A stretch of 57,198 nt of DNA from JAVXAG01 sp040307645 (GCA_040307645.1 JAWRJF010000042.1:1-57198), one strand, 5' to 3'; shown: positions 8,523 to 17,555, counted from the first letter of the stretch. Numbers and translations: made by a program. Notes: a model not told the origin generated them from the letters alone.

Positions 8523-9908
8523 ATGAAGCCTATAATCCTACAGTTTGACGACAATTCTAAAGTCCCCCTATACATACAATTATATAACTACATAAAAAAA
8601 GAAATACTAGATGGAAATATGTTGGAAGGTGAAAGACTTCCATCTCTGCGTACCTTATCTAAACAACTTAATATCAGTGTTACTACTACCGAACTTTCTT
8701 ACAACCAGTTATTAGTTGAAGGTTACATTATAAGCAAACCCCAATCCGGTTTCTTTATCAATCAGATAATTGCACCTACTAAGGCTGAGAACCCAGAAGC
8801 CAAATCAAACGACTTTGATTTTTCAAAATATACCTTTAAGGACTCTCCTTATAAATACGATTTATCTTGCTTCGACTTTGGCAAATGGAAAAAATGTATG
8901 GCCAGGGTTTTAAATGAATATTCTCACCTGCTATTATTTGAAAGTGACCCACAAGGCGAAGCTGCTTTGAGATTTGAAGTTTCTAAGTATGTCTACACAT
9001 CCCGTGGTGTTGTGTGTAATCCAGATCAGGTGGTAATTGGAGCCGGTACACAGCAACTAACCGTTCATCTGGCCAGAATCCTTAGAAAAATGAGTATCAA
9101 CCATGTAGCTACAGAAGACCCCGGATACCTGCCAGTTCAAAACATATTCCGTGATAACGGCTTTGCCATGACTAAAATTCCTGTTGAAAGAGATGGAATT
9201 GTAATCGAAAAGCTCCCAACCAATATTCCATCAGCGGTTTATGTCAGTCCTTCAAACCAATTTCCTACAGGTTCAGTAATGCCTATTGGAAAAAGATATA
9301 GTCTTTTGCAGTGGGCTACCCAAAATAATAGCATTATAATAGAGGATGACTATGACAGTGAATTACGATATTTTGGAAAACCAGTACCTTCTCTTCAGGG
9401 ACTTGACAGAAATGCAAAGGTGGTTTATCTAGGATCATTTTCTTCCACACTTTTCCCTGCAGTAAAAATAAGTTATATGGTTCTTCCCCAGCATTTAGCT
9501 GAAATATTCAATAATATAAAAGGGGATTACACTCAGACTTGTTCTAAAACTGAACAATTGACCCTCGCTTTGTTTATGGAAGATGGCCTTTACTATACCA
9601 ACATAAAGAAGCTTCGCAGCCTTTATTCCCAAAAGCTTCAGACTGCCATCGCAGCTTTTTCTGAATATGGGAGAAATTTCGTAGAGCCTACTAATACAAG
9701 TTCGGGTATAAATATGATAATAAAAGTAAAGACAAAAAAATCGCCGTTAACCCTTTGCAACGATGGGAAAACCCTTGGGCTTCAGCTGATGCCTGTGGCT
9801 AGTCTTACCAGTCAACATACAGCAGCCTTAATTTTTTACTATAATCAAGTGCCCCTTGACGAGCTTCCATCGTCAATAGCCGATTTAGTCGAATTATGGC
9901 GAAATTAG
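8523..9908 (+). CDS. MocR/PdxR-type transcriptional regulator, PLP lysine missing
   Basis: A 461-residue fusion of a GntR winged helix (about residues 12-80, with RLPSLRTLSKQLNIS) and a fold-I aminotransferase domain (about 115-460). Family motifs are present: TEDPGYLP, YVSPSNQFPTG and IIEDDYDSELRY. However, the Schiff-base motif, normally G[ST]FSKTLFP, reads GSFSSTLFP: Ser308 (codon 9444-9446, TCC) replaces the lysine that binds PLP. Such proteins normally sense PLP to control B6 or GABA genes. This one can at best bind PLP non-covalently, or it senses another ligand. A good site, GGAGG, precedes the ATG. Probably regulates the divergent ECF gene. Confidence 0.9.
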   Translation: MKPIILQFDDNSKVPLYIQLYNYIKKEILDGNMLEGERLPSLRTLSKQLNISVTTTELSYNQLLVEGYIISKPQSGFFINQIIAPTKAENPEAKSNDFDFSKYTFKDSPYKYDLSCFDFGKWKKCMARVLNEYSHLLLFESDPQGEAALRFEVSKYVYTSRGVVCNPDQVVIGAGTQQLTVHLARILRKMSINHVATEDPGYLPVQNIFRDNGFAMTKIPVERDGIVIEKLPTNIPSAVYVSPSNQFPTGSVMPIGKRYSLLQWATQNNSIIIEDDYDSELRYFGKPVPSLQGLDRNAKVVYLGSFSSTLFPAVKISYMVLPQHLAEIFNNIKGDYTQTCSKTEQLTLALFMEDGLYYTNIKKLRSLYSQKLQTAIAAFSEYGRNFVEPTNTSSGINMIIKVKTKKSPLTLCNDGKTLGLQLMPVASLTSQHTAALIFYYNQVPLDELPSSIADLVELWRN

Positions 9909-9971
9909 AGTTGCTCAACCATAATATAAATGTTAGAATGAACAAAACAATATAGTAAATTGGAGGTAATT

Positions 9972-10631
9972 ATGGAACTACAGCAAATTTTAGAGAAAAG
10001 ACAGAGTATAAGGCGCTATAAAGAAGGTGATATTCCCGAAGAGGATATCCGAGAAATTGTTGAAGCCGCTGCTTCTGCACCATCAGGCAAGAACATTCAG
10101 AATTGGCATTTTGTTGCAATAAAAAACAGAACTATCATCGAAAAAATAAAGAACGTTGTGGATAGTAAAAATGAAAGCATTTGTAACGAAATGGCTAAAG
10201 TTGATGAAGAAAAAGCAAATAGATTTAGAAAGTTTTGTAAGAACTTCACACTGTTTTTTGCGAATGCTCCTGTCTTGACTGTAGTATATAGCACTGTATA
10301 TACACCTTCAGGCTACAACGAATATAAATTAATAAATGCTGATTCTTCACTTTTAGACGATCTCTTATCACATAGAAATCCAGGAATGCAAAGTGTAGGT
10401 GCCGCTCTGGAAAACTTTACACTAAAGGCTATAGACAAAGGATATGGTACCTGCTGGCTGACTAGTGCAAATTATGCCGCAGCCGAAATTGAAAAAGTTC
10501 TTAAAGAAGAAGTTGGCTTTGAAAAAGATGGATTCTTTATGGTTGCCCTAATGTCTATGGGAATTCCTGAAGACAATCAAAAGAGCCCTGCAAAGAAGGC
10601 TCTTGAAGATGTTTATACTTTTATAGACTAA
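9972..10631 (+). CDS. Nitroreductase family flavoprotein
   Basis: FMN-dependent NAD(P)H oxidoreductase of the nitroreductase fold, about 219 residues. RQSIRRYKEGDIPEEDI and ASAPSGKNIQNWHFVAI are the N-terminal FMN-binding segments, and GYGTCWLTSANYAAAEI is the C-terminal one. The ATG at 9972 follows GGAGGTAATT; a TTG at 9960 in frame would put the ribosome site inside the gene. It lies 63 bases after the MocR gene, same strand, so may be cotranscribed. The natural substrate is unknown. Confidence 0.9.
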   Translation: MELQQILEKRQSIRRYKEGDIPEEDIREIVEAAASAPSGKNIQNWHFVAIKNRTIIEKIKNVVDSKNESICNEMAKVDEEKANRFRKFCKNFTLFFANAPVLTVVYSTVYTPSGYNEYKLINADSSLLDDLLSHRNPGMQSVGAALENFTLKAIDKGYGTCWLTSANYAAAEIEKVLKEEVGFEKDGFFMVALMSMGIPEDNQKSPAKKALEDVYTFID

Positions 10632-10636
10632 TAATA

Positions 10637-11167
10637 CTATTCTATGATTTTTATCTGCAGTCCTTTCATAACAGTAAGGGCTGCTTTGTTTAATTCAGGG
10701 TCAAAACTATCGGTACACCTTGAGTCAACTGTAACCTCAACCTCTGGCAAAGCAGTTTTTACCAGAATTGCATTTGTGATGATGCAAATGTTACTTACAA
10801 GCCCTACTAGCTCCACTGACTCTATCTGTCCAAGGTTGCTTTCCAGATAGTCAACTAGTTCCAGGGATCCGAATCCAGGTTTAAAGAAGCAAGGATCCTC
10901 TTCTTTAATCATGTTTTTCACATTTCCATAAAGCTGCCATCCTTGTGTCCCTTCTACGCAATGAACCACAGGCAGATTTCTTCCTTCTTGAGTTTCCAAG
11001 TAGTTTGGCTCATGGGTGTCAAAAGTAAAGGCAACAATATCATCATTATTTCTATATTCACGTATCTTATCTAATATAGGTTCTTCTAGATTTTCAGCGC
11101 CTGTAAAGCCTAAGGCTCCGTCTACAAAGTCTTTCTGGAAATCTACTACAAGCAATAGTTTTTTCAT
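10637..11167 (-). CDS. Isochorismatase-like cysteine hydrolase (nicotinamidase group)
   Basis: 176 residues. Asp in VVDFQKDFVDGAL and the nucleophilic Cys in GLVSNICIITNA are the hallmark residues of the isochorismatase/nicotinamidase superfamily; FTFDTHEPNY and VVHCVEGTQGWQL match the metal-side region of nicotinamidases. That suggests nicotinamide deamidation, but the metal triad cannot be proved by eye. It follows apbE by 15 bases and is likely cotranscribed with it, and it is convergent with the nitroreductase gene without a clear terminator. Confidence 0.8.
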   Translation of the reverse strand: MKKLLLVVDFQKDFVDGALGFTGAENLEEPILDKIREYRNNDDIVAFTFDTHEPNYLETQEGRNLPVVHCVEGTQGWQLYGNVKNMIKEEDPCFFKPGFGSLELVDYLESNLGQIESVELVGLVSNICIITNAILVKTALPEVEVTVDSRCTDSFDPELNKAALTVMKGLQIKIIE

Positions 11168-11182
11168 CCTCTGTCACTTCCT

Positions 11183-12202
11183 TTATTTTTTTGGTACAAA
11201 ATTCATACCACTAGTATAAGTTATTTTGTTATTTTTGTCTATAAATAAAGCCTCAACACCATCTAAACTTTCAATTAAGGCCTTTCCTTTCTCTACTCCA
11301 AGCAAAAGGCAGGTTGTACTTAAGCCATCACAATCTACAGATCTGCCTATATCTGCCACTATTGTGACAGCTTCAACATCGCTATCTACAGGATACCCTG
11401 TTTTTACATCTAATATGTGATGGTATATTTTATCTTTTACTTTAAAGTTTCGTTCATAAATCCCAGATGTTACTATTGTCTGATTTTTCATGTGGACTGA
11501 ACCAACAATTTCTGTTCTGTCAGAATAAGGTCTCTCTATTCCGATATTAAAACTAGTCTCCTGGTTTTTGCCACCTATTGCAACAATATTACCCCCAAGA
11601 TTTACAATTGCATTTGTTACACCTTGTTCTTTAAGGGAGTCTGCAACCCTATCTGCAATATACCCTTTTGCTATTCCTCCAAGGTCTATTTCCCCTTCAG
11701 GATTTTCAAGAGCAATGGTATCCCCTTCAATCTTAATTTGCTTATAGCTAACTGCTGACAGTGCTTTTTTTATATCCACTTCAGCTGGTACCTTTGGTTT
11801 TTCACTGTGAAAGTCCCAAAGATCTGTTACTTTACCAATTGTAATATCAAAACGTCCTTTGGATAAATCCCCATATTGAATTCCTTTATTTACAACTTTT
11901 ATTGTCTCATCATCGACCTTTACAGCTTTTCCTTTGCTGTGATTTATCTTGTAAATATCTGAACCTTTTTTAGTTTTACTCAAAAGATTTTCATACTTGC
12001 TGCAAACTTTAAAGCCTTTATCTATGGCTTCTTTGGCTCTGACTTCTGACATATCCTCCATATTATATATAGTTATGTCACATACAGTGTCTAGATAATA
12101 GCTTGTTTTTGTAACTGGCTCTACCTTTCCACACCCTGTTTGTGTTATAATAATTAGTACTATTAATAATGTAGTCAAAATTATGGAATAATATTTTTTC
12201 AT
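11183..12202 (-). CDS. apbE: FAD:protein FMN transferase, lipoprotein
   Basis: Links FMN to a Thr of target proteins outside the membrane; RnfG and RnfD encoded at 18235-19783 are expected targets. The chosen start (12202) gives a lipoprotein signal with lipobox TQTGC. Family motifs: GRFDITIGKVTDLWDFH, EIDLGGIAKGYIADRV and VNLGGNIVAIGG, then TSGIYERNF and a HHILDVKTGYPVDS segment. About 339 residues, normal for ApbE. The longer frame upstream to 12325 would overlap the divergent NusG-II gene and lacks a ribosome site. Only 28 bases separate the two divergent start codons. Confidence 0.93.
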   Translation of the reverse strand: MKKYYSIILTTLLIVLIIITQTGCGKVEPVTKTSYYLDTVCDITIYNMEDMSEVRAKEAIDKGFKVCSKYENLLSKTKKGSDIYKINHSKGKAVKVDDETIKVVNKGIQYGDLSKGRFDITIGKVTDLWDFHSEKPKVPAEVDIKKALSAVSYKQIKIEGDTIALENPEGEIDLGGIAKGYIADRVADSLKEQGVTNAIVNLGGNIVAIGGKNQETSFNIGIERPYSDRTEIVGSVHMKNQTIVTSGIYERNFKVKDKIYHHILDVKTGYPVDSDVEAVTIVADIGRSVDCDGLSTTCLLLGVEKGKALIESLDGVEALFIDKNNKITYTSGMNFVPKK

Positions 12203-12230
12203 ATATACCTCTTGATTTAAGGAGCTTTCT

Positions 12231-12602
12231 ATGATTAAAAAAGCTGATATTTTTTTGTTTATAGTTCTAGTAATATTAGGCCTAATAATTTCATACCTGT
12301 CTGTAGCAGACAGCGTTACAGGCACTAAAGCTATTATTACTGTAGACGGTAAGGTTTACGGGATTTATTCTCTTACCAATAACCAAACCATAACAGTTAA
12401 AGAAAACGATCATCTTAATAAGATTACCATAAAAGACGGTGCTGTTTCAATGTCTTTTTCAGACTGTCACAACCAGATATGCGTTCACCATTCTCCCATA
12501 TCTAAAACAAAGGAAAGTATAGTCTGTCTACCAAATAAAGTCATGGTAGAAATCGTCGGTGGCACGGAAAAGGAGGATGATTTAGATGCAATCTCAAACT
12601 AG
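12231..12602 (+). CDS. NusG domain II membrane protein
   Basis: 123 residues. One N-terminal membrane anchor (about 7-28) precedes an external small beta domain with the conserved signature SFSDCHNQICVHHSPIS, typical of stand-alone NusG_II proteins. These sit next to Gx-transporter genes in many anaerobes, and related pairs are found in the flavin-based extracellular electron transfer locus of Listeria (EetA/EetB). The gene overlaps the next one by 17 bases. It is divergent from apbE. Role in redox or flavin export is inference. Confidence 0.82.
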   Translation: MIKKADIFLFIVLVILGLIISYLSVADSVTGTKAIITVDGKVYGIYSLTNNQTITVKENDHLNKITIKDGAVSMSFSDCHNQICVHHSPISKTKESIVCLPNKVMVEIVGGTEKEDDLDAISN

Positions 12603-13110
12603 CAAGCAGACAGCTAGCACGAAAAAGCTTGCTCTTAGCGCAATGTTTGCTGCTCTTGCTCTTATTTTTTCATATATAGAATTCATAATACCTTTCTCTG
12701 TGGGAATTCCAGGAGTAAAACTGGGTATTGCTAATCTTGTAATAATTGTTGCCTTATATGCCATGGATTTTAAATACGCCCTGACCATTAATGTGGTGCG
12801 CATACTTGTTGCCGGACTCTTATTTAATGGGGTCTTTGGTACTCTATACTCGCTGGCCGGCGCAACATGTAGTTTAGTTATAATGTGGGGTCTTAAGAAA
12901 ACCGGACTTTTTAGCATGGTTGGCGTCAGCATGGCCGGAGGAGTTTTTCATAATTTAGGCCAGCTTCTAATTGCCGCTTTTATTGTTTCGAATTTGAAAC
13001 TCTTTTCCTACTTCCCTGTTCTAATGTTTTCAGGGCTTATAAGTGGAATTTTAATAGGTATAGTATCCTATATTGTTTACCAAAAGGTCCCAACACAATT
13101 ATTTCATTAG
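12586..13110 (+). CDS. Gx transporter family / HepS-like membrane protein
   Basis: 174 residues and about five membrane spans. The N-terminal LALSAMFAALALIFSYIE and PGVKLGIANLVII are typical of the Gx family, often annotated as heptaprenyl diphosphate synthase component I although there is no prenyltransferase motif. AAGGAGG sits before its ATG inside the preceding gene, so the two are coupled. Likely a membrane partner of the NusG-II protein, either small-molecule transport or assembly of a redox system. Confidence 0.8.
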   Translation: MQSQTSKQTASTKKLALSAMFAALALIFSYIEFIIPFSVGIPGVKLGIANLVIIVALYAMDFKYALTINVVRILVAGLLFNGVFGTLYSLAGATCSLVIMWGLKKTGLFSMVGVSMAGGVFHNLGQLLIAAFIVSNLKLFSYFPVLMFSGLISGILIGIVSYIVYQKVPTQLFH

Positions 13111-13122
13111 GTTATCATTATT

Positions 13123-14856
13123 TTATAGTGGTTTTGTTTCGTTACGGAGCCACTCTTTTTCTTCTTCATTAAGATTATCTTTTAGCGCTTCGTAAACTTT
13201 TTCATGGTAGTCATTTAAATAAACGATTTCTTCTTCTGTCAAAATTTCCTTTAATATAACCCCCCTGTCAAAAGGACACAATGTCAAAGTTTCAAAGCCC
13301 AAGAATGTGCCATATTCTGTTTTTTCTCTATGTTTACAAAGAAGTTCATTTTCCAGCCTTATGCCATACTTCCCAGCAAAATATAAACCAGGCTCGTCGG
13401 TAGTTATCATTCCAGGCAGGATTTTCTCATCGGTGTATCTTGGTCCAACACCATTAGGCCCTTCGTGAACACTTAAAATATGTCCTACTCCATGTCCTGT
13501 TCCATGGTTGAAATCTAAACCTTCTTTCCACAGTATGCTTCTAGGAATAGTATCTAGCTCAGCTCCTGTTGTACCCTCTTTAAAAACTGTTTTTCCCAGG
13601 CTTATCATAGCCTTTAGGACAAGTGTATAGTTTCTCCTCATTTCCTCTGTTACGGGGCCTAATGCAACCGTTCTAGTTATATCAGTGGTTCCATCTATAT
13701 AGTGTGCTCCTGAATCAATAAGCAACAATCCTTTTTTCTCAAGTTTTTTATCAGTTTCTACTGTAGGGGTGTAATGAACTATTGCCCCATGGTCTTCATA
13801 AGCAGAAATAGTATCAAAGCTAAGTTCAATGAATCCCTCCTGCTGACTTCTCATTTTTTCCAAATAATCGCTTACAGATAGTTCACTGATATTTTCTTTT
13901 CCAATTGTTTTTTGTAGCCAGTATATGGACTTTACCATTGCAATACCATCTTTTTTATGAGCACTTTTAGTGGCTTTAATTTCTATTGGATTTTTTATTG
14001 ATTTTAGATACTCTGCAGGATTAATATCATCTATTATTCTTACATCTTTGGGGATATTTCTGTATAGGGTATAATTTACCAGCTTTTCGTTAATTAATAT
14101 TGACTCCTCTACCTTAGCTATATCATCATAGATATCATAATAACCCTTTACCTTAATTTCTTTATCGTTTAATTTATCTTTAATACTGGTCTTAAAGGTA
14201 TAGAGTACTACCTCATCTAATGTTATTAAGCAATAACTATAAAAAACCGGTGTATTGTCAACATCTTTTCCTCTTAGGTTAAAAATCCATGCAATATCTT
14301 CAAGGCTTGTTGTTAAATGAGTTTTAACATTTTTCTTTCGCATTATATTTCTTATTTTATTTATTTTTTCGTCTGTTTCCATACCAGTACTGCTAAAAGG
14401 AATCTCATATGGTTCTTCTGGCTTTAGCTTTGGTCTATTATCCCAGATTTCATCAATATAATCATTGTTATATATAAGGTTACCCTTAAGATTCTTCCCA
14501 AAATCAGCGCTGATTACTCGACCATCACAGGCTATAACTTTAGAATTTTTGCCTAGTCTCTCCAAGAACTCTTTCACTGTAGGTACATTCTTTTCCCCTA
14601 TTTTACATAGAGTTATACCACTGTCTTTCAGCTGTGCCTCTGCCTGCAAAAAATATCTACCATCAGTCCATAGCAATGCTTCATCAAAGGTTATAACAAG
14701 TGTCCCGGCTGAACCTGTAAAACCAGAAAGAAATTGTCTTTCTTTAAAAAAATCATTTACATATTCTGACCCATGGTAGTCAGTTGTAGGTACTAAATAT
14801 GCATCAATTCCATTTTTCCGCATCACTTTTCTAATTTCTATAATTTCTTTTTTCAT
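13123..14856 (-). CDS. pepP: Xaa-Pro aminopeptidase (M24B)
   Basis: Two-metal cytosolic peptidase that removes an N-terminal residue ahead of proline. 577 residues: two creatinase-like N-terminal domains (to about 300) and a pita-bread catalytic domain. Metal ligands are visible in LLIDSGAHYIDGTTDITRTV (two Asp), HGTGHGVGHILSVHEGP (His), TDEPGLY (Glu) and RLENELL (Glu). The start at 14856 follows GGAGAAATATA; the upstream extension to 14901 lacks a site. Fits peptide and amino-acid fermentation. Confidence 0.93.
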   Translation of the reverse strand: MKKEIIEIRKVMRKNGIDAYLVPTTDYHGSEYVNDFFKERQFLSGFTGSAGTLVITFDEALLWTDGRYFLQAEAQLKDSGITLCKIGEKNVPTVKEFLERLGKNSKVIACDGRVISADFGKNLKGNLIYNNDYIDEIWDNRPKLKPEEPYEIPFSSTGMETDEKINKIRNIMRKKNVKTHLTTSLEDIAWIFNLRGKDVDNTPVFYSYCLITLDEVVLYTFKTSIKDKLNDKEIKVKGYYDIYDDIAKVEESILINEKLVNYTLYRNIPKDVRIIDDINPAEYLKSIKNPIEIKATKSAHKKDGIAMVKSIYWLQKTIGKENISELSVSDYLEKMRSQQEGFIELSFDTISAYEDHGAIVHYTPTVETDKKLEKKGLLLIDSGAHYIDGTTDITRTVALGPVTEEMRRNYTLVLKAMISLGKTVFKEGTTGAELDTIPRSILWKEGLDFNHGTGHGVGHILSVHEGPNGVGPRYTDEKILPGMITTDEPGLYFAGKYGIRLENELLCKHREKTEYGTFLGFETLTLCPFDRGVILKEILTEEEIVYLNDYHEKVYEALKDNLNEEEKEWLRNETKPL

Positions 14857-14888
14857 TATATTTCTCCTATTATTATCATCTTCAATGG

Positions 14889-14919
14889 AAAAAACCAGCA
14901 CAGTTTTTATATGTGCTGG
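14889..14919 (-). terminator. Terminator of the second secreted protein gene
   Basis: On the minus strand CCAGCACA and TGTGCTGG (14919-14912 and 14902-14895) form an 8-bp stem followed by TTTTTT. It lies directly after the stop at 14927 and before the aminopeptidase gene, so the two genes are separate units. Confidence 0.85.
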
Positions 14920-14926
14920 CTAATAG

Positions 14927-15961
14927 TTATTTTGCAATTCTAGATGTTTTATCAGACCACTGAGTGTAAATCTTTTTACCCTCCACAAATCTGTATCCTC
15001 TTACTTTATAATAATATCTAGTACCTTTTTTTAGTTCTTTAGTGTTTTTATATGTGTTCTTCACTGTCTTAAATATTGGTTTACTTCCATAACCAATATT
15101 CTTCTTAGTTGATCTAAATACCTCATAGCCATCAACTTTATATCCTCTGGATTTAGTCCATGAAATTGTTACGTAACCACGCCCCACTTTAGAAGATGCA
15201 TTTAATTCAGTATTTTTTACTCCTGATATTATCTTTATAATACTAGGTTCAGTTGGCGACTCCGGCTCTACTGTTTCTCCCGGCTTTACCGGTTCAGTAG
15301 GGATTACTGTATTTGAAAATTCCAAAGATACAACGATATCTTCTCTGCCTGATATTGCCTTTAATAAAAAGTTCTTTGCTTGAATTCCTGTTTCAATAGC
15401 CATTACTTTAGAGCCTGTAACCTCTTCCGCATTTAACCCTGTTATATTAATGTTTAAATTTTTTAGGAATTTCTTTTTTACTCCATTTATTTCTTTTACC
15501 GAATCCTTAGGTAAATAAATTTTAATCTCTCCGTCTGTAGCACTACTCTTCATGGTTGCAGTGCACGATAATAAAGATTTCCCACTGTTGGCTTCATAGG
15601 CTCTGTCTATTCTTCCACCCCAGTTTTTAACCTGAAATGTTGCTCCAATAGGTAATTTTTCATTTTCCGTCGGACTAGTATTCTGAAGATTTTCTGTTAT
15701 TTTATCCTGAATATGTTTCTCGGTGTCTACACTACTATTATATAATTCTACTTTTACATTTCCCCAATTATTACTAACTTTATATTTAACGGCCTCACCA
15801 TCAACATTTAGTTTAATAATTGCACTACTTTTTAAATTGGATACATCTGCCCCTGTAAAATTCAAAATATTATTTTCACTTGCTTCTACTCCATAAGAAA
15901 TACTTGGCATAAAGCAAAATACCATAGCCACTGTTAAAAATGTTGCTAAAAACTTTTTCAT
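14927..15961 (-). CDS. Secreted protein with the same C-terminal module
   Basis: 344 residues: signal peptide (MKKFLATFLTVAMVFCFMPS, cleavage likely near SYG/VEA), an unrecognised beta-rich body, a Pro-Glu-Thr linker near residues 230-245, then a C-terminal module with WTKSRGYKVDGYEVFRS, NTYKNTKELKKGTRY and YKVRGYR that is nearly identical to the one ending the protein at 5798-7648. AAAGGAGTG precedes the ATG. Shorter than its paralogue and missing the Thr-rich and Lys/Ala-rich parts. Confidence 0.8.
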   Translation of the reverse strand: MKKFLATFLTVAMVFCFMPSISYGVEASENNILNFTGADVSNLKSSAIIKLNVDGEAVKYKVSNNWGNVKVELYNSSVDTEKHIQDKITENLQNTSPTENEKLPIGATFQVKNWGGRIDRAYEANSGKSLLSCTATMKSSATDGEIKIYLPKDSVKEINGVKKKFLKNLNINITGLNAEEVTGSKVMAIETGIQAKNFLLKAISGREDIVVSLEFSNTVIPTEPVKPGETVEPESPTEPSIIKIISGVKNTELNASSKVGRGYVTISWTKSRGYKVDGYEVFRSTKKNIGYGSKPIFKTVKNTYKNTKELKKGTRYYYKVRGYRFVEGKKIYTQWSDKTSRIAK

Positions 15962-16044
15962 GATTCACTCCTTTTAGTTTATATATTACTTAGTATAGCA
16001 TACTAGTAATAAATAATAAAGAAATTATCCTATCTTAAACATCA

Positions 16045-16076
16045 AGAAATCCCCAGATTTATATCTGAGGATTTCT
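16045..16076. terminator. Hairpin after the rnf operon
   Basis: AGAAATCC (16045-16052) pairs with GGATTTCT (16069-16076), with inner pairing CAGAT/ATCTG. It lies 31 bases past the rnfB stop. The T-run on the rnf side is weak (TTGATGTTT). Confidence 0.6.
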
Positions 16077-16106
16077 CTTAATTTTTAATGTAATTATTAT
16101 ATTGAA

Positions 16107-16961
16107 TTATTCAGCCTTTGCTTCGCCTTCAGCCTTTGGAGCTGCTGGTTTTGCCGGAACTGCTTTTTTAACTCTCATATTTAGAATTGCACCTGTTGGA
16201 CATTCTTTAACACACAAACCGCAGTTTTTGCACTTCTGTGGATCAATGTTTGCTAGATTGTTTTCAACAGTAATTGCATCGAACTTACAAACTTTTTCAC
16301 ATTTCTTACATCCGATACATCCGTTTGTGCAAGCTTTTCTTGTAACTGCACCTTTGTCAGTTGATTTACATTGAACAACTACTAAGTTTTTCTTTGTCTG
16401 CATTCTAATTACTGTGTTTGGACACACATTAGCACACATTCCACAACCTACACAAGCGTCTCTATTTACAACTGCAACTCCATTACATACATGAATTGCA
16501 TCATACTGACAAACAACTTCACAGTCGCCTAGTCCTATACATCCATGAGGGCATGCACTCATACCGCCGAAAAACTGTTTTGCTGCCGCACAAGTCTTTA
16601 CGCCATCATATTCCATGATTGTTTTCGCTGCATCTTTAGTACCGTTACATCTTACAACTGCAACCTGAGGATCTGCATCCCCTGCTTCTACTCCTAAGAT
16701 TTCCGCAAGCTTAGCAGCAACTTCTGCTCCTCCAACAGGGCATTTTGATGCGCCTACAGAAGGATCTTCAGCTAAAGCGTTTGCATAGTCATCACAACCG
16801 GCATATCCGCAAGCACCACAGTTAGCCCCTGGTAATTCTGCTCTTAAGTTAGCAACAGTTTCATCAACTGGTACAAAGAATACTTTTGATGCAATTACAA
16901 GGATTGCTGCGGCAACAAGACCTATTGCAACAACGATTATTACTGGTGTCATAATATTCAT
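16107..16961 (-). CDS. rnfB: Rnf complex iron-sulfur subunit B
   Basis: Entry point for ferredoxin electrons. 284 residues: one N-terminal membrane helix (5-27), the RnfB-type cluster CGACGYAGCDDYANAL, then several ferredoxin-type sets including CVGCGMCANVCP, CIGCKKCEKVC and CKNCGLCVKECP, and a Lys/Ala/Pro tail. It is the last gene of rnfCDGEAB, as in other clostridia. The gap to rnfA is 15 bases. Confidence 0.96.
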   Translation of the reverse strand: MNIMTPVIIVVAIGLVAAAILVIASKVFFVPVDETVANLRAELPGANCGACGYAGCDDYANALAEDPSVGASKCPVGGAEVAAKLAEILGVEAGDADPQVAVVRCNGTKDAAKTIMEYDGVKTCAAAKQFFGGMSACPHGCIGLGDCEVVCQYDAIHVCNGVAVVNRDACVGCGMCANVCPNTVIRMQTKKNLVVVQCKSTDKGAVTRKACTNGCIGCKKCEKVCKFDAITVENNLANIDPQKCKNCGLCVKECPTGAILNMRVKKAVPAKPAAPKAEGEAKAE

Positions 16962-16976
16962 TTCTCATCGCCCCCT

Positions 16977-17555
16977 TTACTGGAATAGTCCACTAAATCC
17001 CATGAAGGATAGTGATAACATAGCTGCACTGATTAAAGTAATAGGAACACCTCTAAATGCTTGAGGAACACCATTTTCATTTTCTAATTTACCTCTAACT
17101 CCAGCAAATAATACCATAGCTAGTAAGAAACCAATTCCTGCACCAGCTGCATTAAATATTGACTGAACATAAGATAAACCATCGTCGATGTTCATTATTG
17201 TAACACCTAGTACTGCACAGTTTGTAGTGATCAAAGGAAGATATACTCCTAGGGCCTTATGTAAAGCCGGTATAAATTTCTTTAACATCATTTCTACTAA
17301 TTGAACTAACGCAGCAATTACTAAGATAAATACTATTGTTTGTAAATAACCGATTTCATTATTATTTAAAATTGTCATAATTGGATAAGTTGCAGCGGTT
17401 GCAAGAACCATTACGAAAATAACCGCAACTCCCATACCTACTGCTGAATCTAATTTTTTAGATACGCCTAGGAATGGACAAATACCTAAGAACTGAGCTA
17501 ATACAAAGTTGTTAACTAAGATTACACTCATCATTATTGTAATAATCTCTAACAT
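16977..17555 (-). CDS. rnfA: Rnf complex membrane subunit A
   Basis: 192 residues, six membrane spans. Carries NNFVLAQFLGICPFLGVSK near the N terminus and a second Cys-containing segment (TNCAVLGVT) in a symmetric position; in Rnf/Nqr these Cys hold an intramembrane 2Fe-2S centre together with RnfE. It overlaps rnfE by 7 bases. Confidence 0.96.
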   Translation of the reverse strand: MLEIITIMMSVILVNNFVLAQFLGICPFLGVSKKLDSAVGMGVAVIFVMVLATAATYPIMTILNNNEIGYLQTIVFILVIAALVQLVEMMLKKFIPALHKALGVYLPLITTNCAVLGVTIMNIDDGLSYVQSIFNAAGAGIGFLLAMVLFAGVRGKLENENGVPQAFRGVPITLISAAMLSLSFMGFSGLFQ

